64,000 nucleotides of DNA from NCBI RefSeq assembly GCF_019059575.1, contig NW_024882023.1, forward strand, positions 248,001 to 312,000. Direction: 5' to 3'. The position numbers and the translations under genes were made by a program. The notes below the pieces were generated by a model, which worked only from the letters and a program-made list of their open reading frames with translations, did no database searches and was not told the origin of the DNA. The DNA is from Amphibalanus amphitrite (lineage: Eukaryota; Arthropoda; Thecostraca; Balanomorpha; Balanidae). Below, in pieces: positions 45,176-56,745 of the stretch; position 1 is the first letter of the stretch, and every line of letters begins with the position of its first letter.

Positions 45176-45626
45176 CAGACCGGAGTGGGTGTGCCACGAA
45201 CCGACGTGCACGACACTCAACTAACCGCTATCATCGTGCTTACCTTGCTAAGGCGCGTCGAATGATATACTTTTTGTTTGGGTTAGGTCAACCTAAGGTA
45301 TTGACCTCGGGTCAAGGGCAGGTCAGAGCCCCTCAGGTCATGAGGTTGGTCGAAGGAGGTCATATCGCATAACCCGTGAACGCAGCAAAAACGCCCGCCG
45401 CCAAACGAGGAGACGAGCCTTGCACGTGCAGACCGGAGTGGGTGTGCCACGAACCGACGTGCACGACACTCTACTAACCGCTATCATCGTGCTTACCTTG
45501 CTAAGGCGTGTCGAATGATATACTTTTTGTTTGGGTTAGGTCAACCTAAGGTATTGACCTCGGGTCAAGGGCAGGTCAGAGCCCCTCAGGTCATGAGGTT
45601 GGTCGAAGGAGGTCATATCGCATATC
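45176..45626 (+). repeat. Direct duplication, ~197-bp units 254 bp apart
   Basis: 45177-45373 and 45431-45626 match almost exactly: both run from CAGACCGGAGTGGGTGTGCC through CCTCAGGTCATGAGG to GGTCATATCGCAT. The second copy is preceded by a unit 5' spacer, the first by the broken unit 5 end. Confidence 0.85.
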
Positions 45627-47077
45627 ATTTGATTCGGCAGGTCTTTCAGAGTCCATTTGTAGCTTTTTCGACTCTCTAGCTCAATTTTAGCAGGAGTTAT
45701 TGACAGAAAACGCATATGACTAGAGTGACGTCATAAATGACGTTACGCATTGTCAACAATTAAAAAATAGAACATTGGACCTAGCAAAGAATGCATGAAA
45801 TCACGATTTCATGCGCTTGAGATAATTTTAGATCATTTCCAGCGCCAAAATACTATTTTCCATATTTCCCATTAACTTATAATAGTGAGGTCACATGACC
45901 GACCTGACCTCATGTGACTTTTAAAATACGAGTTATACAAGTTGGACATCCTGGGAGGCTCAGGTTACTACGTCCTGTAAGTTTCATCTTTCTGTGAAAG
46001 TTCCTCTGGTACTGAGGGCGGTGCGAAGTTGCGACCTCTGAGGACAGTGCAGAGGTTCACTTATGACGTCATAGGTCAGTGACCTTACCTAACCAGGAAA
46101 TGTGGTCGGTGTCATAAGATCCGGCTTGAATCATAGGTTAGGTATGCCAAGTTTCAGCACTTTGTAGCTGGCGTGTCCCGCGCTATCACGAAAAACCCCA
46201 TGGGAAGAGGCGGGTGCTGCCCCTCTGCCGGCGAGGGTTAATCAATATTGACGCAATGGTGACGTCACGGTCGCCGTCGACGTCACCATTCGAATCAGAG
46301 TCATTGACTTGTGCCGAATATCAAGGTTAATATTGATGCTTCAACGGATCTGTATATCAGCCGAAAACACCATACATTCCTTTTTACTCGCTAGATGGCA
46401 GAAGCGTCAAACGCCTGAATGTATGCTGTGCCGCAATGCCGACTCTATTGTATATAACCGCCTAAATGAATGGCGGAGTAATGAGGGATCCGGGAAAACC
46501 ACTATCTCTTTAGTACTGATGACTCGCACGAAACTGAAGCTTTAGAGGACGATTACCGATTGTGGTAAATGCGTCTGGCATTTTAGCCAAACATTCCCTT
46601 TTACTCGCTAGATGACGCAGAAGTGTCAAACGCCTGAAAGCATGTTGCGCCGCAGTGCCACCTCTTCCGTATGTAGCCGCATGAATGAAGATTTAAGCGC
46701 AATTGGCGCAGCCGTTGTCGCCGGTGGGCGGTGTGTGCCTACAATCTACATAGAGGTCCAACCATGCCGCTGAAATTGATCTATCATACAAAGCTTTATA
46801 ACAATGCGCGTAGTAATTTTCTTAACAAACGCAAGAAAACTGATAGGTGTGGCTAAAAACGCCCCCCCCCCCCACTCAGGCGGAGGTTAAAGTGTTTTGG
46901 TAGCAAACTCACCGATTGCTTCCTGGTCTAGTCTTCTACTGCAATCACAAACACATTTCGATTCGCGGCCAACCATGCAAAACATAGCCCGGTGAAGGAC
47001 TGCTCCCGTTGTTTTTCAATAGAAAAACACAATTCTAACCAAAAGTGTTTGTCTAATGAAGAAACAACCTGCGGTTA
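45627..47077 (+). other. Inserted repeats and variant short unit end
   Basis: 45627-46070: AGGTCA- and TGACGTCA-containing sequence, partly shared with 52310-52440. 46070-46800: third copy of the TGACGTCA-hairpin repeat, with GAGGGTTAATCAATATTGAC near 46236. 46800-47077: a shortened unit end like 41130-41448, closing with GAAACAACCTGCGGT at 47061-47075. Confidence 0.65.
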
Positions 47078-48867
47078 CCCGCCGCCAAACGAGAGGATGA
47101 GCCTGGCACGTGCAGACCGGAGTGGGTGTGCTGCGAACTGACGAACATGACACTCTACTAACCACTCTAGCGGTGTGCAAAATTTGAGTGCAATCGGCCC
47201 GGCCGTTTTCGAGATATTGAAGCGGAACCCTTCACGTGCGCACGTGCAAGTTGGGTCCCAATTGTGTTGTGCACGGCACCCTAGTTGCCGGTTTCTAGCG
47301 GTGTACCGAATTTGAGCTAAATCGGCCCTGCCGTTTTCAAGATCTGGAAGCGACCCCTACACGTGCGCACGTGCAGTTGCAGCCCAACCGTGACACATGA
47401 ATATACATACTAACTGACTTGTGCACAGCACCCTACTAACTGGTCTCTAAAGGTGTGCCGAACTTGAATGCAATCGGCCCAGCCGTTCCTGAGATCTGGA
47501 AGCGTCACCCTGCACGTGCGCACGTGCAAAATGGATCCCATCTGACTTGTGCACGGCACCCTACTAACCGGTCTCTAGCGGTGTACCAAATTTGAGCACA
47601 ATCGGCCCGGCCGTTCTCGAGATCTGGAAGCGTCACCCTGCACGCGCGCACGTGCAGTTGCACCCCAGCCGTAGCACATGGAAACGCATGGCCCGGTGTG
47701 TGCCTACATCCTTGTGTAGTTTCAGCAGAAACTCCTCAGGAATTACCGTGGTATTGTCATTACAACAAAAGTGACACCTCTCTGTTTTACACGTGTCACG
47801 TGCAGTAGGGGTCACCCGCATGCACCGTCCATAGTAAAATACTTGTAAGAAGGGTATACGCTACCCCATACAAAAAACCGCAAGTGTATCGGCCCAGTGG
47901 TTGCGGAGATATAAGTCGTACAAAAACGTCCCCACGGCGGCCGGCCGCTATTTAGCAGTAAATTCATGTCGCATCCTTCTATGGGAGGTATCCCCGTCAC
48001 CTGTTCGTATACTGTCTGAGCAAAGGCCATAGGTCTGAGCTCAAATCTCGGTAATGTCGTGCTTTTTTACTAAATTTCTCAAAAACGGCACCACGTGCAA
48101 TAACGTTCTATATATCATTGGAAAGAGCATTAAAAGTTGTATTACCTATCAACTTTTCACTTAAATATATCTTTAACGTAAAAAGTTATTAAGCAGCAAA
48201 GACGCTCCCATTGACTTTCCATGTTAAAATTTTTCATTTTTAAACGAGCTTAAAAAGAACAAACGAATTCTGACAGCTTAACGAAGCATAACGGCATGTA
48301 CTACGGCCTATTCTGAATAAGTGTTGAAAGTTTGGACAAAATCGTATCATATAATTTTGTACAATGAACGAATGAAAATGTCTCTGCAAAAACGCCCATT
48401 GACTTAACATGGGGAGCGGAAAAAGCTCAACTTTGACCTCGTGCAAAGGCACGTTACGGAATTCTGAGGGGTATACGGCGCACACTAGCGTGTACCCAAA
48501 CGTGTTTGCCATAAAATGCTGGGAAGAAAACCACCTCCTTCTTGGCTCGTTTTCTCGCCATTGGCGATCGCGCAAAAAGTGTCCAAAACCCCGTTGACTT
48601 AACATGGGGAAAATGGAATCGCACGTGCCACGTGCCACGAGGTTTTAAGCGAGTAGCGACCGGTGCCATAAGGTAGATCGCCTCCGGGAGCCCATACACT
48701 GAACTTTTTACGAAGATTGTACATTTCGTCTAGGCCCCACCCAAAATGTCTCGATTCGCTGCCAGACTTGCAAAACATAGCCCGGAGAACGACCGCTTCG
48801 GTTGTTTTTCAATAGAAAAACACAATTCTAACGAATAGTGTTTGTCTTTTCAAACAACCTGCGGTTA
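47078..48867 (+). mobile_element. Array unit 6, 5'-truncated
   Basis: Starts at CCCGCCGCCAAACG, the same truncation point as unit 4. Terminus at 48851-48865. Confidence 0.8.
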
Positions 48868-49410
48868 TGAAAGTTTGGACAAAATCGTATCATATAATTT
48901 TGTACAATGAACGAATGAAAATGTCTCTGCAAAAACGCCCATTGACTTAACATGGGGAGCGGAAAAAGCTCAACTTTGACCTCGTGCAAAGGCACGTTAC
49001 GGAATTCTGAGGGGTATACGGCGCACACTAGCGTGTACCCAAACGTGTTTGCCATAAAATGCTGGGAAGAAAACCACCTCCTTCTTGGCTCGTTTTCTCG
49101 CCATTGGCGATCGCGCAAAAAGTGTCCAAAACCCCGTTGACTTAACATGGGGAAAATGGAATCGCACGTGCCACGTGCCACGAGGTTTTAAGCGAGTAGC
49201 GACCGGTGCCATAAGGTAGATCGCCTCCGGGAGCCCATACACTGAACTTTTTACGAAGATTGTACATTTCGTCTAGGCCCCACCCAAAATGTCTCGATTC
49301 GCTGCCAGACTTGCAAAACATAGCCCGGAGAACGACCGCTTCGGTTGTTTTTCAATAGAAAAACACAATTCTAACGAATAGTGTTTGTCTTTTCAAACAA
49401 CCTGCGGTTA
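48868..49410 (+). repeat. 543-bp exact duplicate of the unit 6 3' end
   Basis: Reads the same as 48325-48867, starting at TGAAAGTTTGGAC and ending at the common terminus (49394-49408). The duplicated stretch carries unit-6-specific variants, so it was copied locally. Confidence 0.9.
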
Positions 49411-50330
49411 CGGACTGACGTGCACGGCACCCTATTCGTCGGTCTATAGCGGTGTGCCAAATTTGAGTGCAATCGACCCGGCCGTTTTCGAGATCTGGAA
49501 GCGACACCCTGCACGTGCGCACGTGCAGCCTAGGCCCCAATTGACTTGTGCACGGCACTCTATTCGCCGGTTTCTAGCGGTGTACCAAATTGGAGCTCAA
49601 TCAGCCCCGTCAATTTCAAGATCTGGAAGCGACCCCTACACGTGCGCTGGTGCAACTGCACCCCAACCGTGGCACATGAAAATACATACTAACTGACTTG
49701 TGCACGGCACCCTACTAACCAGTCTCTAGCGGTATGCCAAATTTCAGCAGAGTCGGCCCAGCCGTTCTTGAGATCTGGAAGCGTCAGCCTGCACGTGCGC
49801 ACGTGCATAGCGGGTCCCATCTGACTTGTGCACGGCACCCTACTTACCAGCCTCTAGCGGTGTGCCAAGTTTGATCACAATCGGCCCAGCCGTTCTCGAC
49901 ATCTGGAAGCGTCACCCTGCCCGTGCGCACGTGCAGTTGCACCCCTACCAAGACACGTGGAAATGCATCGCCTGGAATGTGTCTACCTCCATGCCAAGTT
50001 TTAGCGCAATCGGCCCAGTAATTACCGCGAGCTATTGCACTTATTACAAAACAGGCACCTCTTGGCTTTGCACGTGGAACGTGCGTTAGGGGTCACCCAT
50101 ATGCATCGAGAGTAGCACACTATGTGAAAGAAGGAAAAAAGCTACCCAACACAAAAAACCGCACGTGTATCAGCCCAGTGGTTGCCGAGATATAAGTCGT
50201 ACAAAAACGTCCCCACGGCGGCCGGCCGCTATTTAGCAGTAAAATCGTGTCGCATCCTTCTATGGGAGGTATCCCCGTCACCTGTTCGTATACTGTCTGA
50301 GCAAAGACCATACGTTACGGTCCAAACTCC
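49411..50330 (+). mobile_element. Array unit 7, truncated at both ends
   Basis: Starts at CGGACTGACGTGC inside the first subrepeat and is lost near 50330, where unrelated sequence and the 0.71-kb promoter-bearing segment follow. Confidence 0.75.
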
Positions 50331-50372
50331 ATAGTGAGGCGGACATACGAATTTACGAGAGTTTAGCGACGA

Positions 50373-51083
50373 AATGATTCACTTAATTGTTAAGTAATGG
50401 GTACCATTAGGTAGACCATAAATTTTATCTAGCATCTCACCGTAGATGCAGTAAAAAGTGCTTTACTTTTCAATGTATATAAAGACTTGCTCAGCTCAAT
50501 CAGTTCACTCTGTATTGGCTCAAGCCGTATCATGCGAACGCAATGCAAACTAGAGCACCGACAGCGCAGCGCTCCCCAACTCACTGCTCGCCCAGTCCAC
50601 CCGGGCCGCCGCCACGACGGCCCCCCGCAAGTAGGCATCCCGCACTGCACCGACAGCCGCGGGCGACCAGCTGACCGGCCAGCTGACCGGCCAGCAGCCG
50701 GCGGGCGGCAGGGCGCGGATGGCCGACCCGCCGGCGCGGCGAGGGAGGGGAGGAACGCAGCTGAAAGACCCGACTACATATATATCAAAGAAACATTATA
50801 TGTAATCATCGATGACGCGACATAAATCTGCTTTATTGGGGTTAGCGGTGTAGTCTGTGATGCCATCACAATGAAAATAGGCGCCTAGTTTTGTACAGCA
50901 TCAAATTCTGATTCCATAACGACTCTCGCTAGTCCATTTTCAATTGTAAATAAGCCTTTTATTGCGATGCAAAGTCCCGAAATGGTGCCGACGGCGGCCG
51001 GTCCCCCGATGGTACCATACCATAGATGGTAAACAGGTTAGTTCACATTCCCGCCGCTATGCGGGCGGCGGCGGCGCCACCTG
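50373..51083 (+). repeat. 711-bp promoter-bearing segment, copy 1
   Basis: Matches 56006-56718 at high identity from AATGATTCACTTAATTG to GGCGCCACCTG; flanks differ on both sides. Contains a TATA/initiator pair, a GC-rich block with a duplicated GACCGGCCAGCT motif (50668-50695) and a CCGCCGC-ATG-CGGGCGGCGG hairpin at the right end. It could be a solo LTR or a non-autonomous element; no clear target duplication. No convincing coding frame. Confidence 0.8.
50476..50505 (+). promoter_or_regulatory. Core promoter: TATATAAA plus TCAGTT initiator
   Basis: TATATAAAG at 50476-50484 and ATCAGTTC around 50499-50506 give about 24-26 bp from TATA to the initiator A, the spacing expected for RNA polymerase II in arthropods. 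Downstream is the GC-rich segment; no ORF of note begins there. Confidence 0.6.
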
Positions 51084-51259
51084 AACTCAGCTAAAACCAA
51101 CCAATACATCCATTGAATCAAAGTATTGACATGTCCGAGTTTGGAGTCAAAGTCCGGAAGATTTTGGTGACTCTCACTCGCTGGGACTCTCCACTCTGAC
51201 CAATTTTGACTTCACAGGACATTTTCGAAAACTACCCCCATTTTTTGGCGACCCCAAAA

Positions 51260-51842
51260 TCTCATCGTGTGGGGAGACGCAGCTTTGCCGACTGCAGAAA
51301 GTGATAAATTTTTGTGCGCGTGTCGTATCCGGTCGGCGGCGTCGCGATAATGTTGTGGCAGTCATTAAGGAGCTGAAGTGGTTGACTGCCAAACAGTAAC
51401 GTATCACACTGTGAGCGCTGTAGAGCGCATCATCACGTCCGGACAGCCCGAATATCTCCGAGGTACACTTGGCCAGCGGGCTAGCCAGCGTCATAGACAC
51501 GACACTGCAGGCGCGCCTACTATTTTACACTCCCATCCATTCGTACGGAAGCAGGCCGCCGTAGGCTCTGCTACCGTGGCATAGCTCGTTTGAACGAGCT
51601 GGGAGTCGAGCCAGGTATTTTGTCGTACCGCTATAAAGTCAAAAATGTGCTGCTGGCCACGCCATCGACATGAACGTATGTTGAACGAATGCATGTGCGT
51701 GAAAGAGTTATGTATGCGCTTCATTGTTTGTATTTTCGGTTTTTCATTGACGTGAACATGTGAAAAGCCCCTCCTCAGAGGGGATCCTGTTTGAATACAT
51801 CTGTATCTGTATCTGTATCTGTATCTGTATCTGTATCTGTAT
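51260..51842 (+). pseudogene. 5'-truncated LINE 3' end with CTGTAT tail
   Basis: Near 51292 the translation gives LQKVINFCARVVSGRRR then VVAVIKELKWLTAKQ, matching the C-terminal LQKILNFATRVIFGRR and LREKLNW region of the 18.5-kb LINE. A frameshift lies just upstream (VWGDAALP in another frame) and stops follow. It ends with a hairpin (CCCCTC/GAGGGG near 51769-51783) and tandem CTGTAT units (51799-51842), the CR1/L2-style tail. Non-functional. Confidence 0.75.
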
Positions 51843-52537
51843 CGTCAAATCTGCATCGATCTCAGGGGGTGTCCGGCCGGAGGTTGGGGGGCAAGCTGCC
51901 CCACTTGCCCCCCGTGGCGACGCTAATGGGTGAAACAGAATAGTATTGTACTGTCGGTGTACTTTTCCAAAGTAGACCAAGAATATATTCACTTGGTGAA
52001 ATCGGGCCTGGTCGCGTTTTAAACAGACCCCACCAGGCGCGGGTTAACTATCCCCCCACCAGGTCGCGTTATTAACAGACCCCACCAGGGCGCGGGTTAC
52101 CTATTTGGTGTCTGACCACCAACTTATAAGCCAGATCAGGCTCATTTTCGATTTTTTTTTTACACAGTCATGAATACATGCGTACCCTGAGGGTACCAAA
52201 CTTGTACTTCGAATTTTTCAGGTCACGGCCAGGTCATGTGCGTATAGTGGCCATACTTAGCACGGGTCCAGGTCAGGTCAGGTCATGAAAGGTCACGGTA
52301 GGTCACTTTCTGCTAACAGGAGGATACTACGTCCTGTAAGTTTCATCTTCCTGTGAAAGTTCTTTTGGCTCTGAGGGCGGTGCGAGGTTCCGATGTCTGA
52401 GGTCTGGGGAGCGGCACCTGCCCCCCCCCCCCCTCGGCCGGTGAGGGTTGATACCAGCAACGCGCCTTTTAGGGTGACAAAGGAAAGAGCGGGAGAGTTA
52501 GCCGTGCGCATGAGCTTTGGGATAGGATGCTTAAATT
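51843..52537. other. TTAA-family debris and AGGTCA-rich sequence
   Basis: 52010-52105 holds two tandem copies of a motif whose reverse complement resembles the left tip of the 24.6-kb element (TAACCCGCGCC...GGGGTCTGT). 52128-52230 resembles 24841-24960. 52310-52440 resembles 45960-46080 and ends in a C run near 52420-52433 followed by GTGAGGGTTGA. These are fragments of the same piggyBac-like group. Confidence 0.6.
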
Positions 52538-54273
52538 TGAGTTGTGCACGGCACCCCACTAACCTCTTTCTAGTGGTGTGCCAAATTTGAGTGCAATCGG
52601 CCCGGCCGTTTTCGAGATCTCGAAGCGACTTCCTGCACGTGCGCACGTGCTACCTGGGTCCCAATTGACTTGTGCACGGCACTCTATTCGCCGGTCTCTA
52701 GCGGTGTACCAAATTTGAGCTCAATCAGCCAAGCCGTTTTTAAGATCTGGAAGCGACCCCTACACGTGCGCACGTGCATGAATTGTACCCCAACCGTGGC
52801 ACATGGAAATACATGCTAACTGACTTGTGCACGGCACCCTACTAACCAATCTCTAGCGGTATGCCAAATTTGAGTACAGTCGGCCCAGCCGTTCTTGAGA
52901 TCTGGAAGCGTCAGCCTGCACGTGCGCACGTGCCAATGGGTCCCATCTGACTTGCGCACGGCACCCTACTAACCGGTCTCTAGCGGTGTACCAAATTTGA
53001 ACTCAATCGGCCCGGCCGTTCTCGAGATCTGGAAGCGTCACCCTGCACGTGCGCACGTGCAGTTGCACCCCAACCGTAGCACATGGAAACGCATGGTTCG
53101 GTGTGTGCCTACAACCTTGTTAAGTTTCAGCGCAATCAGCCCAGCACTTACCGTGTTATTGTCATAACAACAAAAGTGACACCTGTCCGTTTTACACGTG
53201 TCACGTGCAGTTGGGGTCACCTGCACGCATCGTGCGTAGTAAAATACTTGTAAGAAGGGTATAAGCTACCCCACACAAAAAAACCGCAAGTGTATCGGTC
53301 CAGTGGTTGCGGAGATATAAGTCGTACAAAAACGTGCCCACGGCGGCCGGCCGCTAATATTTAGCATTAAATCGCATCCTTCTATGGGAGGTATCCCCGT
53401 CACCTGTTCGTATACTGTCTGAGCAAAGACCATATATAGCTGTGAGCTCAAATCTCGGTTATGTCGTGTTTTTTTACTAAATTTCTCAAAAACGGCACAA
53501 CGTGCAATAACGCTCTATATATCATTGGAAAGAGCATCAAAAGTTGTATATCCTATCAACTTTTCACTTAAATATATCTTCAACGTACAAAGTTATTAAG
53601 CACCAAAGACGCTACCATTGACTTTCAATGTTAAAAATTTTCACTTTTAAACGAGCTTAAAAAGAACAAACGAATTCTGACAGTTTAACGAAGCATAACA
53701 ACATGTTCTATGGTCGTTTCTCAACAGGTCCTGAAAGTTTAAACAAAATCGTATCATATAATTTTGTGCAATGTGCGAATGAAAATGTCTCTGCAAAAAC
53801 GCCCATTGACTTAACATGGGGAGCGAAAAAAGTTCAACTTCAAAGTCGTACTACAAAAAATATCGACTTCTTACGGGTAGACGGCGCATATGGGCGTGTA
53901 CCTGAATGTGTCAGTCATAAAATGGTGTGCAGCAAACCATACCTTGATCGGCGATTTTTTCCGCCATTCCCGATCGCGCAAAAAGTGTCCAAAACCCCGT
54001 TGACTTAACATGGGGAAAATGGAATCGCACGTGCCACGTGCCACGAGGTTTTAAGCGAGTAGCGACCGGTGCCATCAGGTAGATCGCCTGCGGGAACCCA
54101 TACCCTGAACTTTTTACGAAAATCGCAATGCACGTTTAGGCCCCGGTCAAGATGTCTCGATTCGCTGCCAGACTTGCAAAACATAGCCCGGAGAAGGACC
54201 GCTCCGGTTGTTTTTCAATAGAAAAACACAATTCTAACGAATAGTGTTTGTCTTTTCAAACAACCTGCGGTTA
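52538..54273 (+). mobile_element. Array unit 8, 5'-truncated
   Basis: Starts within the first subrepeat (GAGTTGTGCACGGC), keeps four subrepeats and the 3' region; terminus at 54257-54271. Confidence 0.8.
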
Positions 54274-54324
54274 AAAACACAATTCTAACGAATAGTGTTT
54301 GTCTTTTCAAACAACCTGCGGTTA
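54274..54324 (+). repeat. 51-bp duplicate of the unit 8 terminus
   Basis: Repeats 54223-54273 exactly: the terminal stem-loop and terminal motif only. Confidence 0.9.
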
Positions 54325-56005
54325 CCAGCATCTGCGATGCTGGGCTCCGCATCGCGGGACCGCAGGTTGTTTGAGCAAGCACCTCTGTAACGCCGCAAAA
54401 ACGCCCGCCGCCAAACGAGAGGATGAGCCTTGCACGTGCAGATCAGAGTGGGTGTGCTACGAACTGACGTGCACTGCACTCAACTAACCGGTCTCTAGCG
54501 GTGTGCCAAATTTGAGTGCAATCGACCCGGCCGTTTTCGAGATCTGGAAACGACACCCTGCACGTGCGCACGTGCAAAATGGTCCCATCTGACTTTTGCA
54601 CGGCACCCTATTCGCCGGTCTCTAGCGGTGTACCAAATTTGAGCTCATCCGGCCTGGCCGTTCTCGAGATCTGAAAACGTCACCCTGCACGTGCGCACGT
54701 GCAGCTGCACCCCAGTCTGGGCACATGGAAATACATACTAACTGACTTGTGCACGGCACCCTACTGATCGGTCCCTAGAAGTGTGCCGAATTTGAGTTCA
54801 ATCGTCCCGGCCGTTCCTGAGATCTGAAAGCCTCACCCTGCACGTGCGCACGTGCAAGATTGGTCCTTACTGACCTCCGCACGGCACCCTACTAACCGGT
54901 CTCTAGCGGTGTACCAAATTTGAACTCAATCGGCCCGGCCGGTCACGAGATCTGGAAGCGTCACCCTGCACGTGCGCACGTGCAGCGGCACCCCTACCGT
55001 GGCACATAAAAATGAATCGCCTAGTAGGTGACTACCTCCATACCAAGTTTCAGCGCAATCGGCCCAGTAATTACCGAGTTATTGCACTTATTACAAAACT
55101 GACACCTCTCCGTTTTACACGTGTCACGTGCAATAGGGGTCACCCGCATGCATCGTCCATAGTGAAGTACTTGTAAGAAGGGTATACGCTACCCCTTACA
55201 AAAAACTGCAAGTGTATCGGTCCCCTGCTTGCGGAGATATAAGTCGTGCAAAAACGTCCCCACGGAGGCCGGCCGCTAATATTTAGCATTAAATCGCATC
55301 CTTCAATGGGAGGTATCCCCGTCACCTGTTCGTATACTGTCTGAGCAAGACCATATATAGGTGTGAGCTCAAATCTCGGTAATGTCGTGCTTTTTTACTA
55401 AATTCATCAAAAACGGCACAACGTGCAATAATGCTCTATATATCATTGGAAAGAGCATCAAAAGTTGTATATCCTATCAACTTTTCACTTAAATATATCT
55501 TCAACGTACAAAGTTATTAAGCACCAAAGACGCCCCCATTGACTTTCCATGTTAAAATTTTTCATTTCTAAACGAGCTTAAAAAGACCAAACGAATTCTG
55601 AGAGCTTAACGAAGCATAACAACATGTTCTATGGTCGTTTCTCAACAGGTCCTGACAGTTTAAACAAAATCGTATCATATAGTTTTGTACAATGAACAAA
55701 TGAAAATGTCTCTGCAAAAGCGCCCATTGACTTAACATGGGGAGCGAAAAAAGTTCAACTTTGACCTCGAGCAAAGACACGTTACGAACTTCTAAGGGGT
55801 GTACGGCGCACACTGGCGTGTACCGGAACGTGTTTCCCATAAAATGCTGGGAAGAAAACCACCTCTCCCTTGGCTCGTTTTCCCGCTATTCGCGATCGCA
55901 CAAAAAGTGCCCCAAAACCCCATTGACTTACTATGGAAAAAATGGAATCGCACGTGCCACGTGCCACGAGATTTTAAGCGAGTAGCGACTAATGCCATCA
56001 GGTAG
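54325..56005 (+). mobile_element. Array unit 9, broken by the promoter-bearing segment
   Basis: Full 5' end (inverted motif 54359-54373) and five subrepeats. Sequence stops at the GGTAG just before 56006, where the 713-bp segment begins. Confidence 0.8.
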
Positions 56006-56718
56006 AATGATTCACTTAATTGTTAAGTAATGGGTACCATTAGGTAGGCCATAAATTTTCTCTAGCATCTCACCGTAGATGCAGTAAAAAGTGCTTTACT
56101 TTTCAATGTATATAAAGACTTGCTCAGCTCAATTAGTTCACTCTGTATTGGCTCAAGCCGTATCATGCGAGCGCAATACAAACTAGAGCACCAGACAGCG
56201 CAGCGCTCCCCAACTCACTGCTCGCCCAGTCCACCCGGGCCGCCGCCACGACGGCCCCCCGCAAGTAGGCATCCCGCACTGCACCGACAGCCGCGGGCGA
56301 CCAGCTGACCGGCCAGCTGACCGGCCAGCAGCCGGCGGGCGGCAAGCCGCGGATGGCCGACCCGCCGGCGCGGCGAGGGAGGAGAGGGAGGCAGCTGAAA
56401 GACCCGACTACAAACATATATACCAAAGAAACATTACATGTAATCATCGATGACGCGACATAAATCTGCTTTATTGGGGTTAGCGGTGTAGTCTGTGATG
56501 CCATCACAATGAAAATAGCCTAGTTTTGTAGAGCATCAAATTCTGATTCCATAACGAATCTCGCTAGTCCATTTTCAATTGTAAATAAGCCTTTTATTGC
56601 GATGCAAAGTCCCGAAATGGTGCCGACGGCGGCCGGTCCCCCGATGGTACCATACCATAGATGGTAAACAGGTTAGTTCACATTCCCGCCGCTATGCGGG
56701 CGGCGGCGGCGCCACCTG
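56006..56718 (+). repeat. 713-bp promoter-bearing segment, copy 2
   Basis: See 50373-51083. Same orientation, 5.6 kb downstream. A few substitutions and small indels separate the copies. Confidence 0.8.
56109..56138 (+). promoter_or_regulatory. Core promoter copy 2: TATATAAA, initiator changed to TTAGTT
   Basis: Same TATA box and spacing as 50476-50505, but the initiator reads AATTAGTTC instead of AATCAGTTC. Confidence 0.5.
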
Positions 56719-56745
56719 TCCTCGTGTCCGCCTGACACCGTAACG

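Noticed and set aside
50373..56718. Calling the 0.71-kb segments a definite LTR pair
   Set aside because: No target duplication, no primer site or polypurine tract, and the internal DNA is array units rather than gag-pol.
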